From Kalaharituber pfeilii (taxonomy: Eukaryota > Ascomycota > Pezizomycetes > Pezizales > Pezizaceae): DNA of 64,000 nt. How positions within the stretch are numbered: position 1 is the first letter of the stretch; each line of letters starts with the position of its first letter. The translations under genes were made by a program, and so were the position numbers. The notes under the pieces were generated by a model, which worked only from the letters and a program-made list of their open reading frames with translations, did not search any database and was not told the origin of the DNA. Positions 12,263 to 21,194 of the stretch are shown here, one piece after another. The stretch is from positions 248,001 to 312,000 of the forward strand of contig WHUZ01000060.1 of the NCBI GenBank assembly GCA_015179045.1, written 5' to 3'.

Positions 12263-12949
12263 TCAAAACCAAGCAAAACCCTCCCCCCCCTGCCCCCGTC
12301 CCCTTCCCTTCTTCTTCTTCTTCCGCCTCCCCACCGCCCCCCCCGCTGCCGCCTCCACCTCCACCCTCTTCATCTCGACTCCCAACCTGGCCTTCTCCGT
12401 CTCCCCCTCCTGCTGCAGCCTCGTTACCTCCACCGCCTCCTCCTTCGCCAACCTTCGTTTCTCCACCTCCTCCTCTTTCTGGATGTTTCTGGGCATTGCC
12501 CAGCAGCCCCAAAACAAACCTAGAGTAATAGCTGCCACCGCCACAACCATCACCATCACCTGCCAAAAAGGCCACTCAGGCAATGTAACCCCCCCCAGGT
12601 TCCCTGCATCAAAATTAACGGCGGGACTTCGTTGGCTCTCAGTCGGGACAGCATGGGGGGGCATGGCAGGCGTGGCAGTGGCAGTAGCGGTGGTGAGGAG
12701 GTTTAGAAGGGGGGGCCACACGGGACATGTGGCAGTGTCGGTGATGGTGCTCGTGGAGACCGATACAGACACCGAGAGAGAGATAACCGTCAAGGTAGAC
12801 GGTGGTATGGCTATAACCTTCACAGTGCTTGCACTGTACGTCTTTTCAACAGCAACTTGGAAAAAGGGCCTGACAGACAGGCTAGCGAACCCCTCGTTCA
12901 TTGCAAAGAAACAAGTTAATAGTAGAGTTGTGGAGGTTATCAGATGCAT
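12263..12949 (-). CDS. Hypothetical single-pass membrane protein with coiled-coil tail
   Basis: The open frame extends up to 13198, but the ATG at 12949 is favoured because it begins a convincing signal peptide (MHLITSTTLLLTCFFAMNEG). The product is about 228 residues. A Ser/Thr-rich ectodomain follows (VISLSVSVSVSTSTITDTA), then one strong transmembrane segment (FWQVMVMVVAVAAITLGLFW) at about residues 125-150. A charged coiled-coil tail comes next (KEEEVEKRRLAKEEAVEV, RLQQEGETEKARLGVEM), ending in a lysine-rich stretch (RRKKKKKGR). The predicted topology is type I, exterior N-terminus and cytosolic coiled coil, as in fungal wall-sensor-like proteins. Function is unknown and no catalytic domain is seen. 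The coding strand is GC-rich relative to its surroundings. Confidence 0.6.
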   Translation of the reverse strand: MHLITSTTLLLTCFFAMNEGFASLSVRPFFQVAVEKTYSASTVKVIAIPPSTLTVISLSVSVSVSTSTITDTATCPVWPPLLNLLTTATATATPAMPPHAVPTESQRSPAVNFDAGNLGGVTLPEWPFWQVMVMVVAVAAITLGLFWGCWAMPRNIQKEEEVEKRRLAKEEAVEVTRLQQEGETEKARLGVEMKRVEVEAAAGGAVGRRKKKKKGRGRGQGGEGFAWF

Positions 12950-13315
12950 CGTGATGAATGTTCCTTCAAGGGGGGCTGTCGGTGTCGGTGGAGGTGTTGA
13001 AGGAGTGAAGGGGACGGCTGCGGGGCGGGCAGCAGGAGATGGAGATGGAAGGACGCTGTGGCCTCCTTCTGTGGCGGTGCTGCCTGCCTGAAGGGGGAAG
13101 TGCGTCCTGCGGCGCAGGCCGCTGGTGCTCATTTCCGCGTCCGGCAGTTTGCAGGTTGCGAGTGCAGTGCTCGATAACCGATGTGTGCGGGTTGCCAAGC
13201 CAAGATTGCTTGAAAGAAGGAGTCTACGGCGTGAATGCAGCTCTACACGTGTCCTGAGAGGACTTTATACTTTCCGACATCACCTTCTGACACTAGGCCA
13301 GCTTAGCGGTGGTGC

Positions 13316-13370
13316 TTTTTTTTTTTTTTTCCCTTTCACGTGACCCCGCGTGCAGCTGTTCGCCATGGCC
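13316..13370 (-). mobile_element. Family A micro-retroposon (55 bp)
   Basis: Poly(T) plus the family A stem-loop, slightly 5'-truncated (it lacks the first stem bases), flanked by GTGGTGC (13309-13315, 13371-13377). Confidence 0.7.
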
Positions 13371-13379
13371 GTGGTGCAA

Positions 13380-14175
13380 TCCGAAGTTGTCGGATGTACT
13401 TCATATGCATGTGATTCTGGCACAACGATGCCATAAAGTCTGCATGCATCTCCACGAAATTAGTGCATGTATCTCAATGAAACTAGCTGCAAGGGCCTGC
13501 AGTCTTAATGACTGTGGACGCTGCGAATTGGAACCCCAGGTCTGCCATACCTTGACGTTCAAGCAACGGACTCTTCAGCTAATCCCCCTTTTGCCTTTTG
13601 CAGTCTTCTTGCCACTCATTCGCAGGCGCTTGCTGTCTGGGCACGGGAACATTGTCTCCAGTTCTAGTTATGTATAGTAACCTGCCGCTGGACCGCCCTG
13701 GACTGTCTGAGGGCGTAGCCCTGTGATAACATCACTAGGGGAACTCATTTAAGCTCTCATGTTGTGCGCCTGAAGAGGAAAGCAAAATTCACCAAATGGA
13801 CTATGTTATCAGGGGATATCCCCGGTAATAAAATGAGGTTCCGTGTTACATTCCTGGGGAAGTAAACGGCAAAGTGGCACTTATAACACCCCATCTTGTC
13901 GTGGACCAGGGGGACTTTCGATTTTCAGGGTAATGCCCTCTCAACCCTGCATTGATACAGACGAAAAAAAAAAAAAAAAAAAAAAATAGCAAGCCGATGT
14001 ACAGAGGCCTTTCAAACGGGTGAGGGTATTATTTATAAAATTTATATTTTCATAGACAATTGTATGCAATGGTTGTATACAAAAACCACTGGAAATGGCA
14101 ATTTGATGCCTGAAATAGACATTACACAACATCAATCCAATCAATTTATCAAAGACCAAGAGACATAGCGGCAAA
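13380..14175. other. No gene; contains a poly(A) run
   Basis: Unassigned DNA with a 23-base A-run at about 13964-13986 that resembles a retroposon tail. The sequence before it (GGGTAATGCCCTCTCAACCC) does not match family A or B. Confidence 0.4.
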
Positions 14176-14179
14176 TAAA

Positions 14180-14345
14180 CTATGACAATAATGACTTTGA
14201 AGTACTCCCTACGCGCCCCAGTCTAGCGTCGCTGCTAAGGTATCCCTTTCCCCCTCCTTCGTCTGGGGGTTCTCTCACCGCCGCCTGCCACCAGGGCCTT
14301 TTCTGACTCCATACTCTGCACTCTTCCCAATGCAGCCCCATATAC
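14180..14345 (-). pseudogene. LINE ORF2 C-terminal scrap
   Basis: The minus strand reads EECRVWSQKRPWWQAAVREP, DEGGGKGYLSSDARLG. This parallels the end of ORF2 in the 6406-6772 copy (QCRVWRRRWPGG). No stem-loop or tail adjoins it directly. Confidence 0.4.
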
Positions 14346-14516
14346 TGTGCGACTCGTAACAGCAAAAAGCTGTCTATGCCATGAAGAAAAGAGATACAAC
14401 AAGAAAAGTGAAAACAGGGCAACTCTTGACATCAGTGAGGATGAATCATTGAGTGTTCAACCAACAACGTCCAACTTAAACGCCCCGCGGCGCTACTTCA
14501 AGTCTACCAGTACCTA

Positions 14517-15143
14517 CTACCGCGCATCTTCGTACTCATCCCAGCCATCGTTTTCATGGTAACTCTCCATGTCCCATGTAGCCGCCGCATCGATGTTGAG
14601 CCCTTCCCGTGCCTCCCGTATGTACACATCCCAACCGCAATGCTCTCTCACCCGTTGCAGGATGGCCTCGTCATGCTGCATGAGTGTTATCTGTTTGGGG
14701 GCAGGCCAGGCACCAGGCGCATCCAGCAGGAGATGAAGGAGAAGGTCGTAGAATGCTGGGAGGGGGAGATGGTTGAGAGCTGATGCGAGAGAGGTGTCAT
14801 TGTCGGGATCTTCACATGAAGGGATACAACCAGAGGGCATTGTAATAACAGTGCCGAAGTCAGGGTGAGTTGGTGGCTCGGCTCTGGGGAGTACATCAGT
14901 GCCCTCGATTGCGGAATGGTGGGTGTGGTCGCTGGAGACTACGCGACTGCCGTTCAGGGAGCCGTAAGTACTGTCCGCAATGACAGAGCCACGATGCAAT
15001 CCAGAGGCTGCATGGGGCAATGCTCCATTGGCTGATGGGTGCACCAAGCGGTCGCTCACCCCAGAGGAGGTGGTCCCAGGTGTTGTAGGAAGGGTGGGTT
15101 CGGAGCGGCCGGGATTCACAAGGGGGCTTCGTGAAGGCAGCAT
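14517..15143 (-). pseudogene. C-terminal exon piece of the split HNH-nuclease gene
   Basis: This frame is the continuation of the HNH gene at 15165-16742, cut off by a 66-bp family A insert. Both frames pass through their copy of the 12-bp target duplication in the same register (both read MLP), so removing the insert and one duplication copy restores a single frame without a stop. The piece adds about 209 residues. It is rich in Pro/Ser at first, then carries a helical segment (LPAFYDLLLHLLLDAPGAW) and an acidic C-terminus (HENDGWDEYEDAR). The role of this tail is unknown. On its own it has no obvious promoter. Confidence 0.7.
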
Positions 15144-15145
15144 GC

Positions 15146-15211
15146 TTTTTTTTTTTTTTTTTTTTTATTTCACGTGACCCCGCTTGTAGCTGTTCGCCAT
15201 GGCAGGGCAAA
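15146..15211 (-). mobile_element. Family A micro-retroposon (66 bp) inside the HNH gene
   Basis: Flanked by AAGGCAGCATGC at 15134-15145 and 15212-15223. The sense strand is minus, the same as the gene. The unit is the family A stem-loop plus about 22 A. Read through from the gene, it adds 14 residues and then a stop in the GTGAAATAA segment. Confidence 0.9.
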
Positions 15212-16742
15212 AAGGCAGCATGCGGTATGTGGCAGCCGGCACTGGCCTGGGTGCAGCTCCCGATCTCGCTTTCTTCGGTGGCCGTGGAGGCTTCAACTGC
15301 GCAGACAGCGCTTCTCGTAAGGGTGTATCCATGCCCACGGAGTCTAACAGGCGCCACACGAGGACGCGGACTGCTAACAGAGCAGCTGCAGGGAGCGCAA
15401 GCTGCCCCGGCGCGGGTGTGTGAAGTCGAAAGCGCGAACCGTCGTCGAATGCATGAACCTCAGTCAAAGAACGCTCCAACGATATAGGAACCGCTTCTGA
15501 GCCAGTTTCAATAGTATCCGGCATGGAAAGAGAGACCTGTTCAGCCGGCAGGTCGGGCCACATGGTATGGAGATAGATTCTTGTGCTGGCCGCACTTGCG
15601 ATTGCGGGCGGTATGCTTTCCGGAGCTTTCCCACTCCGCAGCATGTGATGCTTCATCACCTCCGATGCAGAGTCCCCGACAAGCATGGCTTCAACGTCGT
15701 AGTAATATACACCATAAGCATGTCGCTCCTCGTCACTCGCAGGCACAGGTAACTGGCACACCGGCAGCAACTGCAGCTGCCCCTTGTCGAACATGGTGTG
15801 TAATGTGGGGTTGATCAAGATGCCATTGGGCAATAGGCGCTCGCACATATCTACTGCATCGGGCCAAACGAAGGACCCGTCACCAGCTTGCTGAGCCCCT
15901 GATGCAATATTGAAGATGATATCACGCACCGACTCACTCAGGAAAAACGCCAGAAACTGCCATGCGTAACCTTCTATACGGCGTGGCCCGTAAAGAAGTG
16001 AGTATGGAATGATATGCGCATTATCTAGCGGCGAGGTTGCGGCACTCAGCGCGCAAACTCCCTGACGGGCAACGAGAAGAGCAGAGAGTCCTGATGGTGT
16101 ATGGTCGATTCGGGGGGCAGCACCTCCTGCGGCAGCAAGCAGTAGTGGCGGCAAGGGTGAAGAAATTGAGAAGGCGTTGTAGAGCGGCGCTAGCCACGGC
16201 AATGTCGGAGATTGTTCATCTTGCGCATCAGCTGGGTGCTCGTCTGCTACAGATTGCCCATCCTCGTTGGCATCGGCAACCGCATCGGGGGCCGCTGTCC
16301 TTTTCGCGCTGCTGGTACTGGATCCGCTTCCGGCACTTTGCGGGCGGCTATCTGAGTCCTTCACTCCATGGAATCCCCCGCCCCCCCAGCTGCGAAACGC
16401 CTCTAGCCCGAGCATCGCTACAACTGCAAGTGAAGAGAGCTCCTCACGGCCCAGATGTGCCATTACTGCAAGCGTGTCGACACATGGCGTGCTCTCCGCG
16501 ATAGCAACAAGCAGCGGCTGCCAGAGGAGCCCACGCCCAGATCCTAAGTATATGTTGTTTAGTGCGAGATTGAGGAGGTCGGGGTGATTGAGACGAGCAG
16601 GAGTGAGCAGTTGATGTGCCAAGGCGAGACCCAGTGGGATGATATCGGAGGTAGCAGCAGGCGATGCTGACATTGCCAAGCTATTGAATTTAGACTTCTC
16701 GTACTCCTTGGATTGGCTAGGGATAGGCACGATCCTCGACAT
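15165..16742 (-). CDS. HNH-nuclease domain protein, truncated by an insert
   Basis: The open frame begins at 16793, but its first ATG lies within a family B insert. Native starts are more likely at 16742 (MSRIV) or 16673 (MSASP, in a GGCAATGTC context). The N-terminal 200 residues are Ala/Leu-rich with a low-complexity acidic linker. An HNH_2-type fold follows: CALSAATSPLDNAHIIPYS, then ERLLPNGILINPTLHTMFD and KGQLQLLPV, with the family's His of the HIIPYS motif and the Asn and His of the second motif present. Such domains are common in fungal proteins; the substrate is unknown and nuclease activity is inferred from family only. The frame ends at a stop supplied by the 15146-15211 insert, so the last 14 residues are foreign. 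The HNH core is complete. Confidence 0.75.
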   Translation of the reverse strand: MSRIVPIPSQSKEYEKSKFNSLAMSASPAATSDIIPLGLALAHQLLTPARLNHPDLLNLALNNIYLGSGRGLLWQPLLVAIAESTPCVDTLAVMAHLGREELSSLAVVAMLGLEAFRSWGGGGFHGVKDSDSRPQSAGSGSSTSSAKRTAAPDAVADANEDGQSVADEHPADAQDEQSPTLPWLAPLYNAFSISSPLPPLLLAAAGGAAPRIDHTPSGLSALLVARQGVCALSAATSPLDNAHIIPYSLLYGPRRIEGYAWQFLAFFLSESVRDIIFNIASGAQQAGDGSFVWPDAVDMCERLLPNGILINPTLHTMFDKGQLQLLPVCQLPVPASDEERHAYGVYYYDVEAMLVGDSASEVMKHHMLRSGKAPESIPPAIASAASTRIYLHTMWPDLPAEQVSLSMPDTIETGSEAVPISLERSLTEVHAFDDGSRFRLHTPAPGQLALPAAALLAVRVLVWRLLDSVGMDTPLREALSAQLKPPRPPKKARSGAAPRPVPAATYRMLPFCPAMANSYKRGHVK

Positions 16743-16785
16743 GCATCGTGTATCTCGCAAGATGCATGTAGCTATAGCAACGATG

Positions 16786-16839
16786 ATCGCCATAGCCCAC
16801 AGGGCGGTAAGCGATAAATGATAAAAAAAAAAAAAAAAA
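16786..16839 (+). mobile_element. Family B micro-retroposon (54 bp) at the 5' edge of the HNH gene
   Basis: The stem-loop starts exactly at ATCGC and ends in about 18 A. Flanking GATG (16782-16785, 16840-16843) is the only visible duplication. On the opposite strand the insert supplies an in-frame ATG for the HNH frame. Confidence 0.75.
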
Positions 16840-16844
16840 GATGA

Positions 16845-17150
16845 GGTTTAAACAAGAGACCGCTTGGCGCCAAGCTCGCTGCAATTAGTCTTGCGACCCA
16901 GTCATTAATAGTAATTTGCCACGTGATCAGCGAGTGGAATTACCCTTTTAATACTTTCGAACGAGTAACAGAAGTAACCCCAAAATCTAAAAGGTGGTGA
17001 ACAACTTAAATTACTCTGTCGCAAGTACGAAATTCTCTATTCCTTCGAGCAGCTTTCTCCTTAATGGGGCCGCGGGGGAACTCATACTTGCTTCCATGTA
17101 GTATACATTTTCCAGATCCTTTAATAATGGATATGAAGGAGGTGAGTGTG
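16845..17150. other. Probable 5' flank of the HNH gene, nothing else seen
   Basis: AT-rich non-coding DNA upstream of the HNH gene. No motif could be assigned with confidence. Confidence 0.3.
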
Positions 17151-17154
17151 GCAG

Positions 17155-17280
17155 CCTGCCTTTTGGCGGTGGTGCTGGAGGTTGGTTAGGTTTTTTGTAT
17201 CAGAGGTGTGTTTGGTGGCATGTGTTGTGAAACAATTACTGTATAGGACAGTGGAGGTGGCGTTTCTGGTGGGATATGTT
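17155..17280. repeat. Left arm of a large inverted repeat
   Basis: About 125 bp whose reverse complement recurs at 20354-20480 (shared blocks include GTTGTGAAACAATT, GGACAGTGGAGGTGGC, GGAGGTTGGTTAG). The arms are separated by 3.07 kb that holds a LINE copy. Confidence 0.75.
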
Positions 17281-17352
17281 TTTTTTTTTTTCTTTTTTTC
17301 TTTTTTTTAAATTCATTACTCGCGTGCCGCGTTGCAGGCTATGGCGAGGTCG
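17281..17352 (-). repeat. Family B 3' end abutting the inverted-repeat arm
   Basis: T-rich run, then a family B stem-loop in minus orientation (CTCGC/GCGAG outer pairs, irregular inner loop). It mirrors a plus-oriented family B tail at 20301-20353, so the tails are part of the inverted symmetry. Confidence 0.6.
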
Positions 17353-17567
17353 GTCAAGGCAGACACGGGATGCCACAATATACTGGCTTTGCTGGAACTA
17401 GTCTGCACCGCAACAGACTACGTTTGACAGACCCCTCCGACCCCCGCGGTCGCCCCTCCATGGTAGCTATGTTAGAGTTGGGCAGGGAGGGCGTGAGGGA
17501 GCAGTTACAAGAGCGAGGGGTTGAGTTGTGTTATTTATCTTATTTCCTCTTATCTCCTGTGTACTTA

Positions 17568-17593
17568 ATCTCGCCATAGCCCTTAGGACGGCA
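17568..17593 (+). repeat. Family B stem-loop split by a LINE insertion
   Basis: CTCGCCATAGCCCTTAGG stops in mid-hairpin at 17593 and resumes at 20301 (CCTTAGGGCGG, GTATGCGAG, then A-tail to 20352). The split is marked by a 13-bp imperfect duplication, CCTTAGG[A/G]CGG[C/T]A. Confidence 0.75.
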
Positions 17594-20300
17594 TTTTTTT
17601 CTTTTTTTTTTAATATCAGTGCTCGCGTGCCGCCCTATGGGCTATGGCGAGGTTTTGGTTACATGGAAAGTGAGGAAGGAAAAGAAAAATAAACACTATG
17701 AAAAAGATATGAAGTAACAGTGAAACCTAGGCTACCGCCTATTCCGTTTAACGCCCCGCCCATTCAAGGAGATCGATCAATGCGTCCTTGTCCTTCCGGT
17801 CGTCTTTCGGGGGTCGGAGCAGGTCCGTCTCCCCTCCAGGCCATTTCTTCTTCCAGATCTTGCACCGCGTGAGTACATGGGGTGTGGTTTCCTCCTCTCC
17901 CCCGCACCACCGGCACTCCGGGCTGTCCGCCTTGCCCGTTACGTGTCTCAATCGTCTTAGGCCTTTGCCCCCGAGGATTCCTGCAAGTGTCGAGACCCTC
18001 TGACCTAATCGTTGCAGTGGCCTATAGTTGAGGTCCAGCCTGTTCCTTTCCATGGCCCTCTGGGATCTTGATAGTTGTCGCGTGCCTGTCTTGGCGACTG
18101 TTTCGTCTTGGTATTGGAGGTGAGCGCCGACTTTGGCGGCTTTGTCCGCTTCCGTGTTCCCTTTGACTCCTCTATGGCCTTTCACACATAGTACAGCCAC
18201 GTCTAGGTCACCCCTTCCCGCTCTCGCTTCCCAGATTTCTCTGACCATCCGTGATGCGCCTTTATGAGTGGGGCCTCCATTGGCGATCCTTTGGAGCTTG
18301 GATATGGCTACCTTGGAGTCGGTGATGATCAGGAGTTCTCCCTCCTGACGTTCTAGTGCCTCGCCGATGGCGATTAATTCGGCGTCGTTGACTGTACTTT
18401 GTGTGCCCAAGTATGTGGAAATACTGCTCCCGTCGTGGAACGTACCGGCCCCGGTTCTTATCTGCTATCCGGCTGCCGTCCATGTGGAAGCTGTTCAGCC
18501 TTCCTTTTCGGCGTCGTCAATGATCCTCTCCCATTCTGCTCTATCGGCGTCCCTTGGGAGGGTGGGTAGTGTGGCCAGCGGGAGGGGGGGGGCTGTGGTT
18601 CAGGGATCCTCTCAGGTACCGGTGATCTGGAGCTTCGTCCCTCAGCCTCTCGTTGTGGAAACGTAGTGCCCTCGCTTCGACCCTCGTGCTTTCCCCTGCC
18701 GTGAATGTGTGCACTGATTCCAGGTTGGTCGTCCCTTCCACCAGGTCCCTCCTTGTCCCCCACGGTGCTCCAGAAATCTCCCTGGCTACCGTGTACTGCC
18801 ACTTCTCGAGGTCTCTGATCTTAGTTAACAACGTGACCCACGAGAGGGTAATACGATGCGTAGCGGAAGAATAAGGATAGCGGGGCAAGCGCTATAGAGA
18901 AAGATAATGGTGCAAACGAAGGCAGCAATGGAGTGGAGGCACGGAGGAAGGTAACGAGGAGAGGAGTTGAGCGACTCTATGGTATTAAGTGGGTGCGGGT
19001 TTCCGCAGACTATATACACAGAAAGCGAGACGACTATACCCAAATGGTAGCCGTAGATATAGGCAACAAACTTGTACAGTTTCGTAAAGAAAAGACGAAG
19101 TAACACAAGCTGTATGCGAGTTCGAAACAAATCCCAGCTGAATGTGATATCCGAAGTAATTCCGTGAATAAATGAAAGAATTACAATATACGAGATAACC
19201 ATAGCAACCATCCATGTAAACGACATGTGAAACGAAGATAAGAAAGAATTAAGCCAATAAAACATTAACAGAACGTGTATGTCGTGATAATAGAAGGCGG
19301 GATCAGACTGTCCGTTTTGACATTAGTTGCCTCGGGGGCCCCTCGTGCGTAGTCCTTCCATGCCCAACATCCCCATGTGGCAATGGTGCGGGCGACGCTG
19401 GTATATAACTGGCGTTTCTTGGTCAGGGCTAATTGGATCAGTCTCGATGCCACTCTCCATGCTGTCTTGCCAAGGTGTAGTCATGTTCTGTGGTGGAGAT
19501 TGAACTTGAGCTCACAGCCTATAGTCAGTCCTGTGAGTCTGTAGTTTGGGCCGTTGATGCCTATGATGAGGGTCTCTGACTTGTTGGGGTCTATCTCGTA
19601 CCCCTCTGTCGCTGCTTCGGATGTGAGGAATTTCCGGTGTGCCTTTATGGCCTGACGCAGCTTTGGTAGTGATGTGTGGGATATCACGCTGTGAAAGTCA
19701 CCATGTATGATCTCGTGAAGTTCCTCTGGTCTGCTTTTTCTGCTACTGGTGCCACTCCTATCAGGAATAGTACCGGTGACAAAGGGGATCCTTGAGGAGT
19801 ACCGTCTGTCATTCAGCCGGTAGCGCGTCTCCGTCCGTCCCAAGCCAGGTTGAAGTTGTTTGGCATTAGGAATGCCTCCGCGAAGGCTGCCCGGTTGATG
19901 TCGGCTGTCTTGATGCGTGCTACCACCCTTGCTCTCTTTGAGGAAGTTGAAGGCTGACTTGATGTTGTCTCCGACCAGTGCTACCCATTGGTTCCGGTCC
20001 AGTCTGCGGTCCACTTCTTTCAGAGTTTGTCTCTGTAAGTCTTCCGCCCCCCTGTGGGGTCTGCCTCCCAGCTGGGTGTCCTGGAAAAGGCCGTCTTGTT
20101 TCTGTAATAGGTCTTTTTTTTCTTGTGGCCTAGTTTGGCCACCGTATTGAGGAGGGTGATTGGTCTTCAGCTGCTCGGTTGGTCCCTCGGTTTCCCTTTC
20201 TTCAGTATCATTACCACGTCGAAGCCCCTTGCGAAGTCGTACTCGCCATTGATGTAATCTACCATCCTTTCCCGTACCGCGGTCCACAATGTCGTGGGGA
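17594..20300 (-). mobile_element. 5'-truncated LINE with RT and RNase H, carrying an LTR-like insert
   Basis: Minus orientation: poly(T) and family B stem-loop at 17594-17652, 3' UTR, then ORF2. The RNase H region (NDAELIAIGEAL, IITDSKVAI, GNTEADKAAK) and CCHC knuckle (CRWCGGEEETTPHVLTRCKI) are open at 17748-18410. Upstream, frameshifts separate YMDGSR-like, EKWQYTVAREISGAPWGTRR and RT segments (NQWVALVGDNIKSAFNF, EELHEIIHGDFHSVIS, a degraded catalytic box). An LTR-like element splits it at 18826-19322. The 5' end is truncated near 20300. It inserted into an older family B stem-loop. Confidence 0.85.
18826..19322 (-). mobile_element. Probable solo LTR (497 bp) with 5-bp target duplication
   Basis: Inserted between LINE codons that are contiguous in other copies (ARGAPEAT... 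and ...KIRDLEKWQYTV). Flanked by TTAGT at 18821-18825 and 19323-19327. On the minus strand it starts TGTCAAAACGGACAG and ends CGTTGTTA, so the TG start fits an LTR, while the end is not the canonical CA. No internal retroviral-type coding. Confidence 0.6.
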
Positions 20301-20353
20301 CCTTAGGGCGGTATGCGAGTACAGTTGAATGATATTTATATTAAAAAAAAAAA
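20301..20353 (+). repeat. Second half of the split family B stem-loop and A-tail
   Basis: Continuation of 17568-17593 after the LINE. It ends in 12 A directly against the right arm of the inverted repeat. Confidence 0.65.
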
Positions 20354-20480
20354 CATATTCCACCAGAAATGCCACCTCCACTGTCCTATGCAGCAATTGT
20401 TTCACAACGCATGCCACCTTCACGCACCCCTGATACAAAATTCTAACCAACCTCCAGCAGCACCACCAAAACGCTGAACA
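20354..20480. repeat. Right arm of the large inverted repeat
   Basis: Reverse complement of 17155-17280 with roughly one difference per ten bases by eye. Together with the adjoining family B tails the arms could fold into a long snapback RNA or DNA. Confidence 0.75.
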
Positions 20481-20748
20481 AAGTCCACCACTTCCCTATC
20501 CAGAAATGCAAAAAGGAGATCCAGTGCCAATCCCCCCAAGCAGAACACATCCAAATTGGCAAAGGAAAAGAAGCCTCCAATATCATGTCAGGGCCTACCC
20601 GGGAAGGGGATATCCACCCATTGACCTGTAAAACTGCTAGTGACAATTCGGCCTGATCAACCGATAGCTACAGTCTGGCAATGAAACATGGGTCGGGCAC
20701 GGATGTGTATCGCAAGGATCTGACGGCATGGTCATAGCACAGTGCCAG

Positions 20749-20829
20749 CCACCGGACGGACCTCTAGGAGCAAAGTCACCGAATGGGCCTCCAGGAGCAG
20801 AGCCACCGGATGGACCTCTAGATGAGGCG
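20749..20829 (+). repeat. 27-bp tandem repeat, three units
   Basis: Three units begin at 20749, 20776 and 20803. In one plus-strand frame they encode Pro/Gly-rich 9-residue repeats of the type PDGPLGAK / PNGPPGAE, followed by DEARQWLRDIHR and a stop. This may be the Pro-rich part of a retroelement ORF1/gag-like protein; no wider match was recognised. Confidence 0.6.
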
Positions 20830-21076
20830 AGGCAGTGGCTGAGGGATATCCATAGATAGAATGTCGTGATATCATAGCAAGTTAGACAATAGATGGAAGG
20901 CACGCAGGATTGACTATAAGAAGGGCCAGCAAGAGCTGCCCTCTCAGAGGTCAAGCACCAAGCGTTGTCCTAAGTTACACCCTCATATTTAATACATCAT
21001 CGTAGAAACCGTAACATATCATCTCTGAAAGCAAGACCATTCCAGAAAGAAAGACTCCCACAATCTGGCCAGGCAG

Positions 21077-21135
21077 TTTTTTTCCTTTTTTTTAATATCA
21101 CGTAACCCTGCTTGCAGCTATTCGCCATAGCATGG
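21077..21135 (-). mobile_element. Family A micro-retroposon (59 bp)
   Basis: Flanked by CTGGCCAGGCAG at 21065-21076 and 21136-21147. The tail is interrupted (CC within the T-run), and the 5' stem is diverged (CCATGC). Confidence 0.85.
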
Positions 21136-21194
21136 CTGGCCAGGCAGTTGTGGTGCATGAAATAGCAGTAACAAAGAAACTTGGGAAAGAAAGA

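Noticed and set aside
11881..12276. Frames on both strands at 11.88-12.5 kb
   Set aside because: They overlap each other and the 3' end of the membrane-protein gene, and look like shadows of GC-rich sequence.
12483..13091. Plus-strand 202-residue frame opposite the membrane-protein gene
   Set aside because: It mirrors GC-rich coding DNA. The minus strand has signal peptide, TM segment and coiled coil, whereas the plus frame has no coherent domain.
15146..15211. Micro-insert as a spliceosomal intron of the HNH gene
   Set aside because: It is bounded by a 12-bp direct duplication, lacks GT-AG ends in the needed register, and the same unit occurs in non-genic sites and in both orientations.
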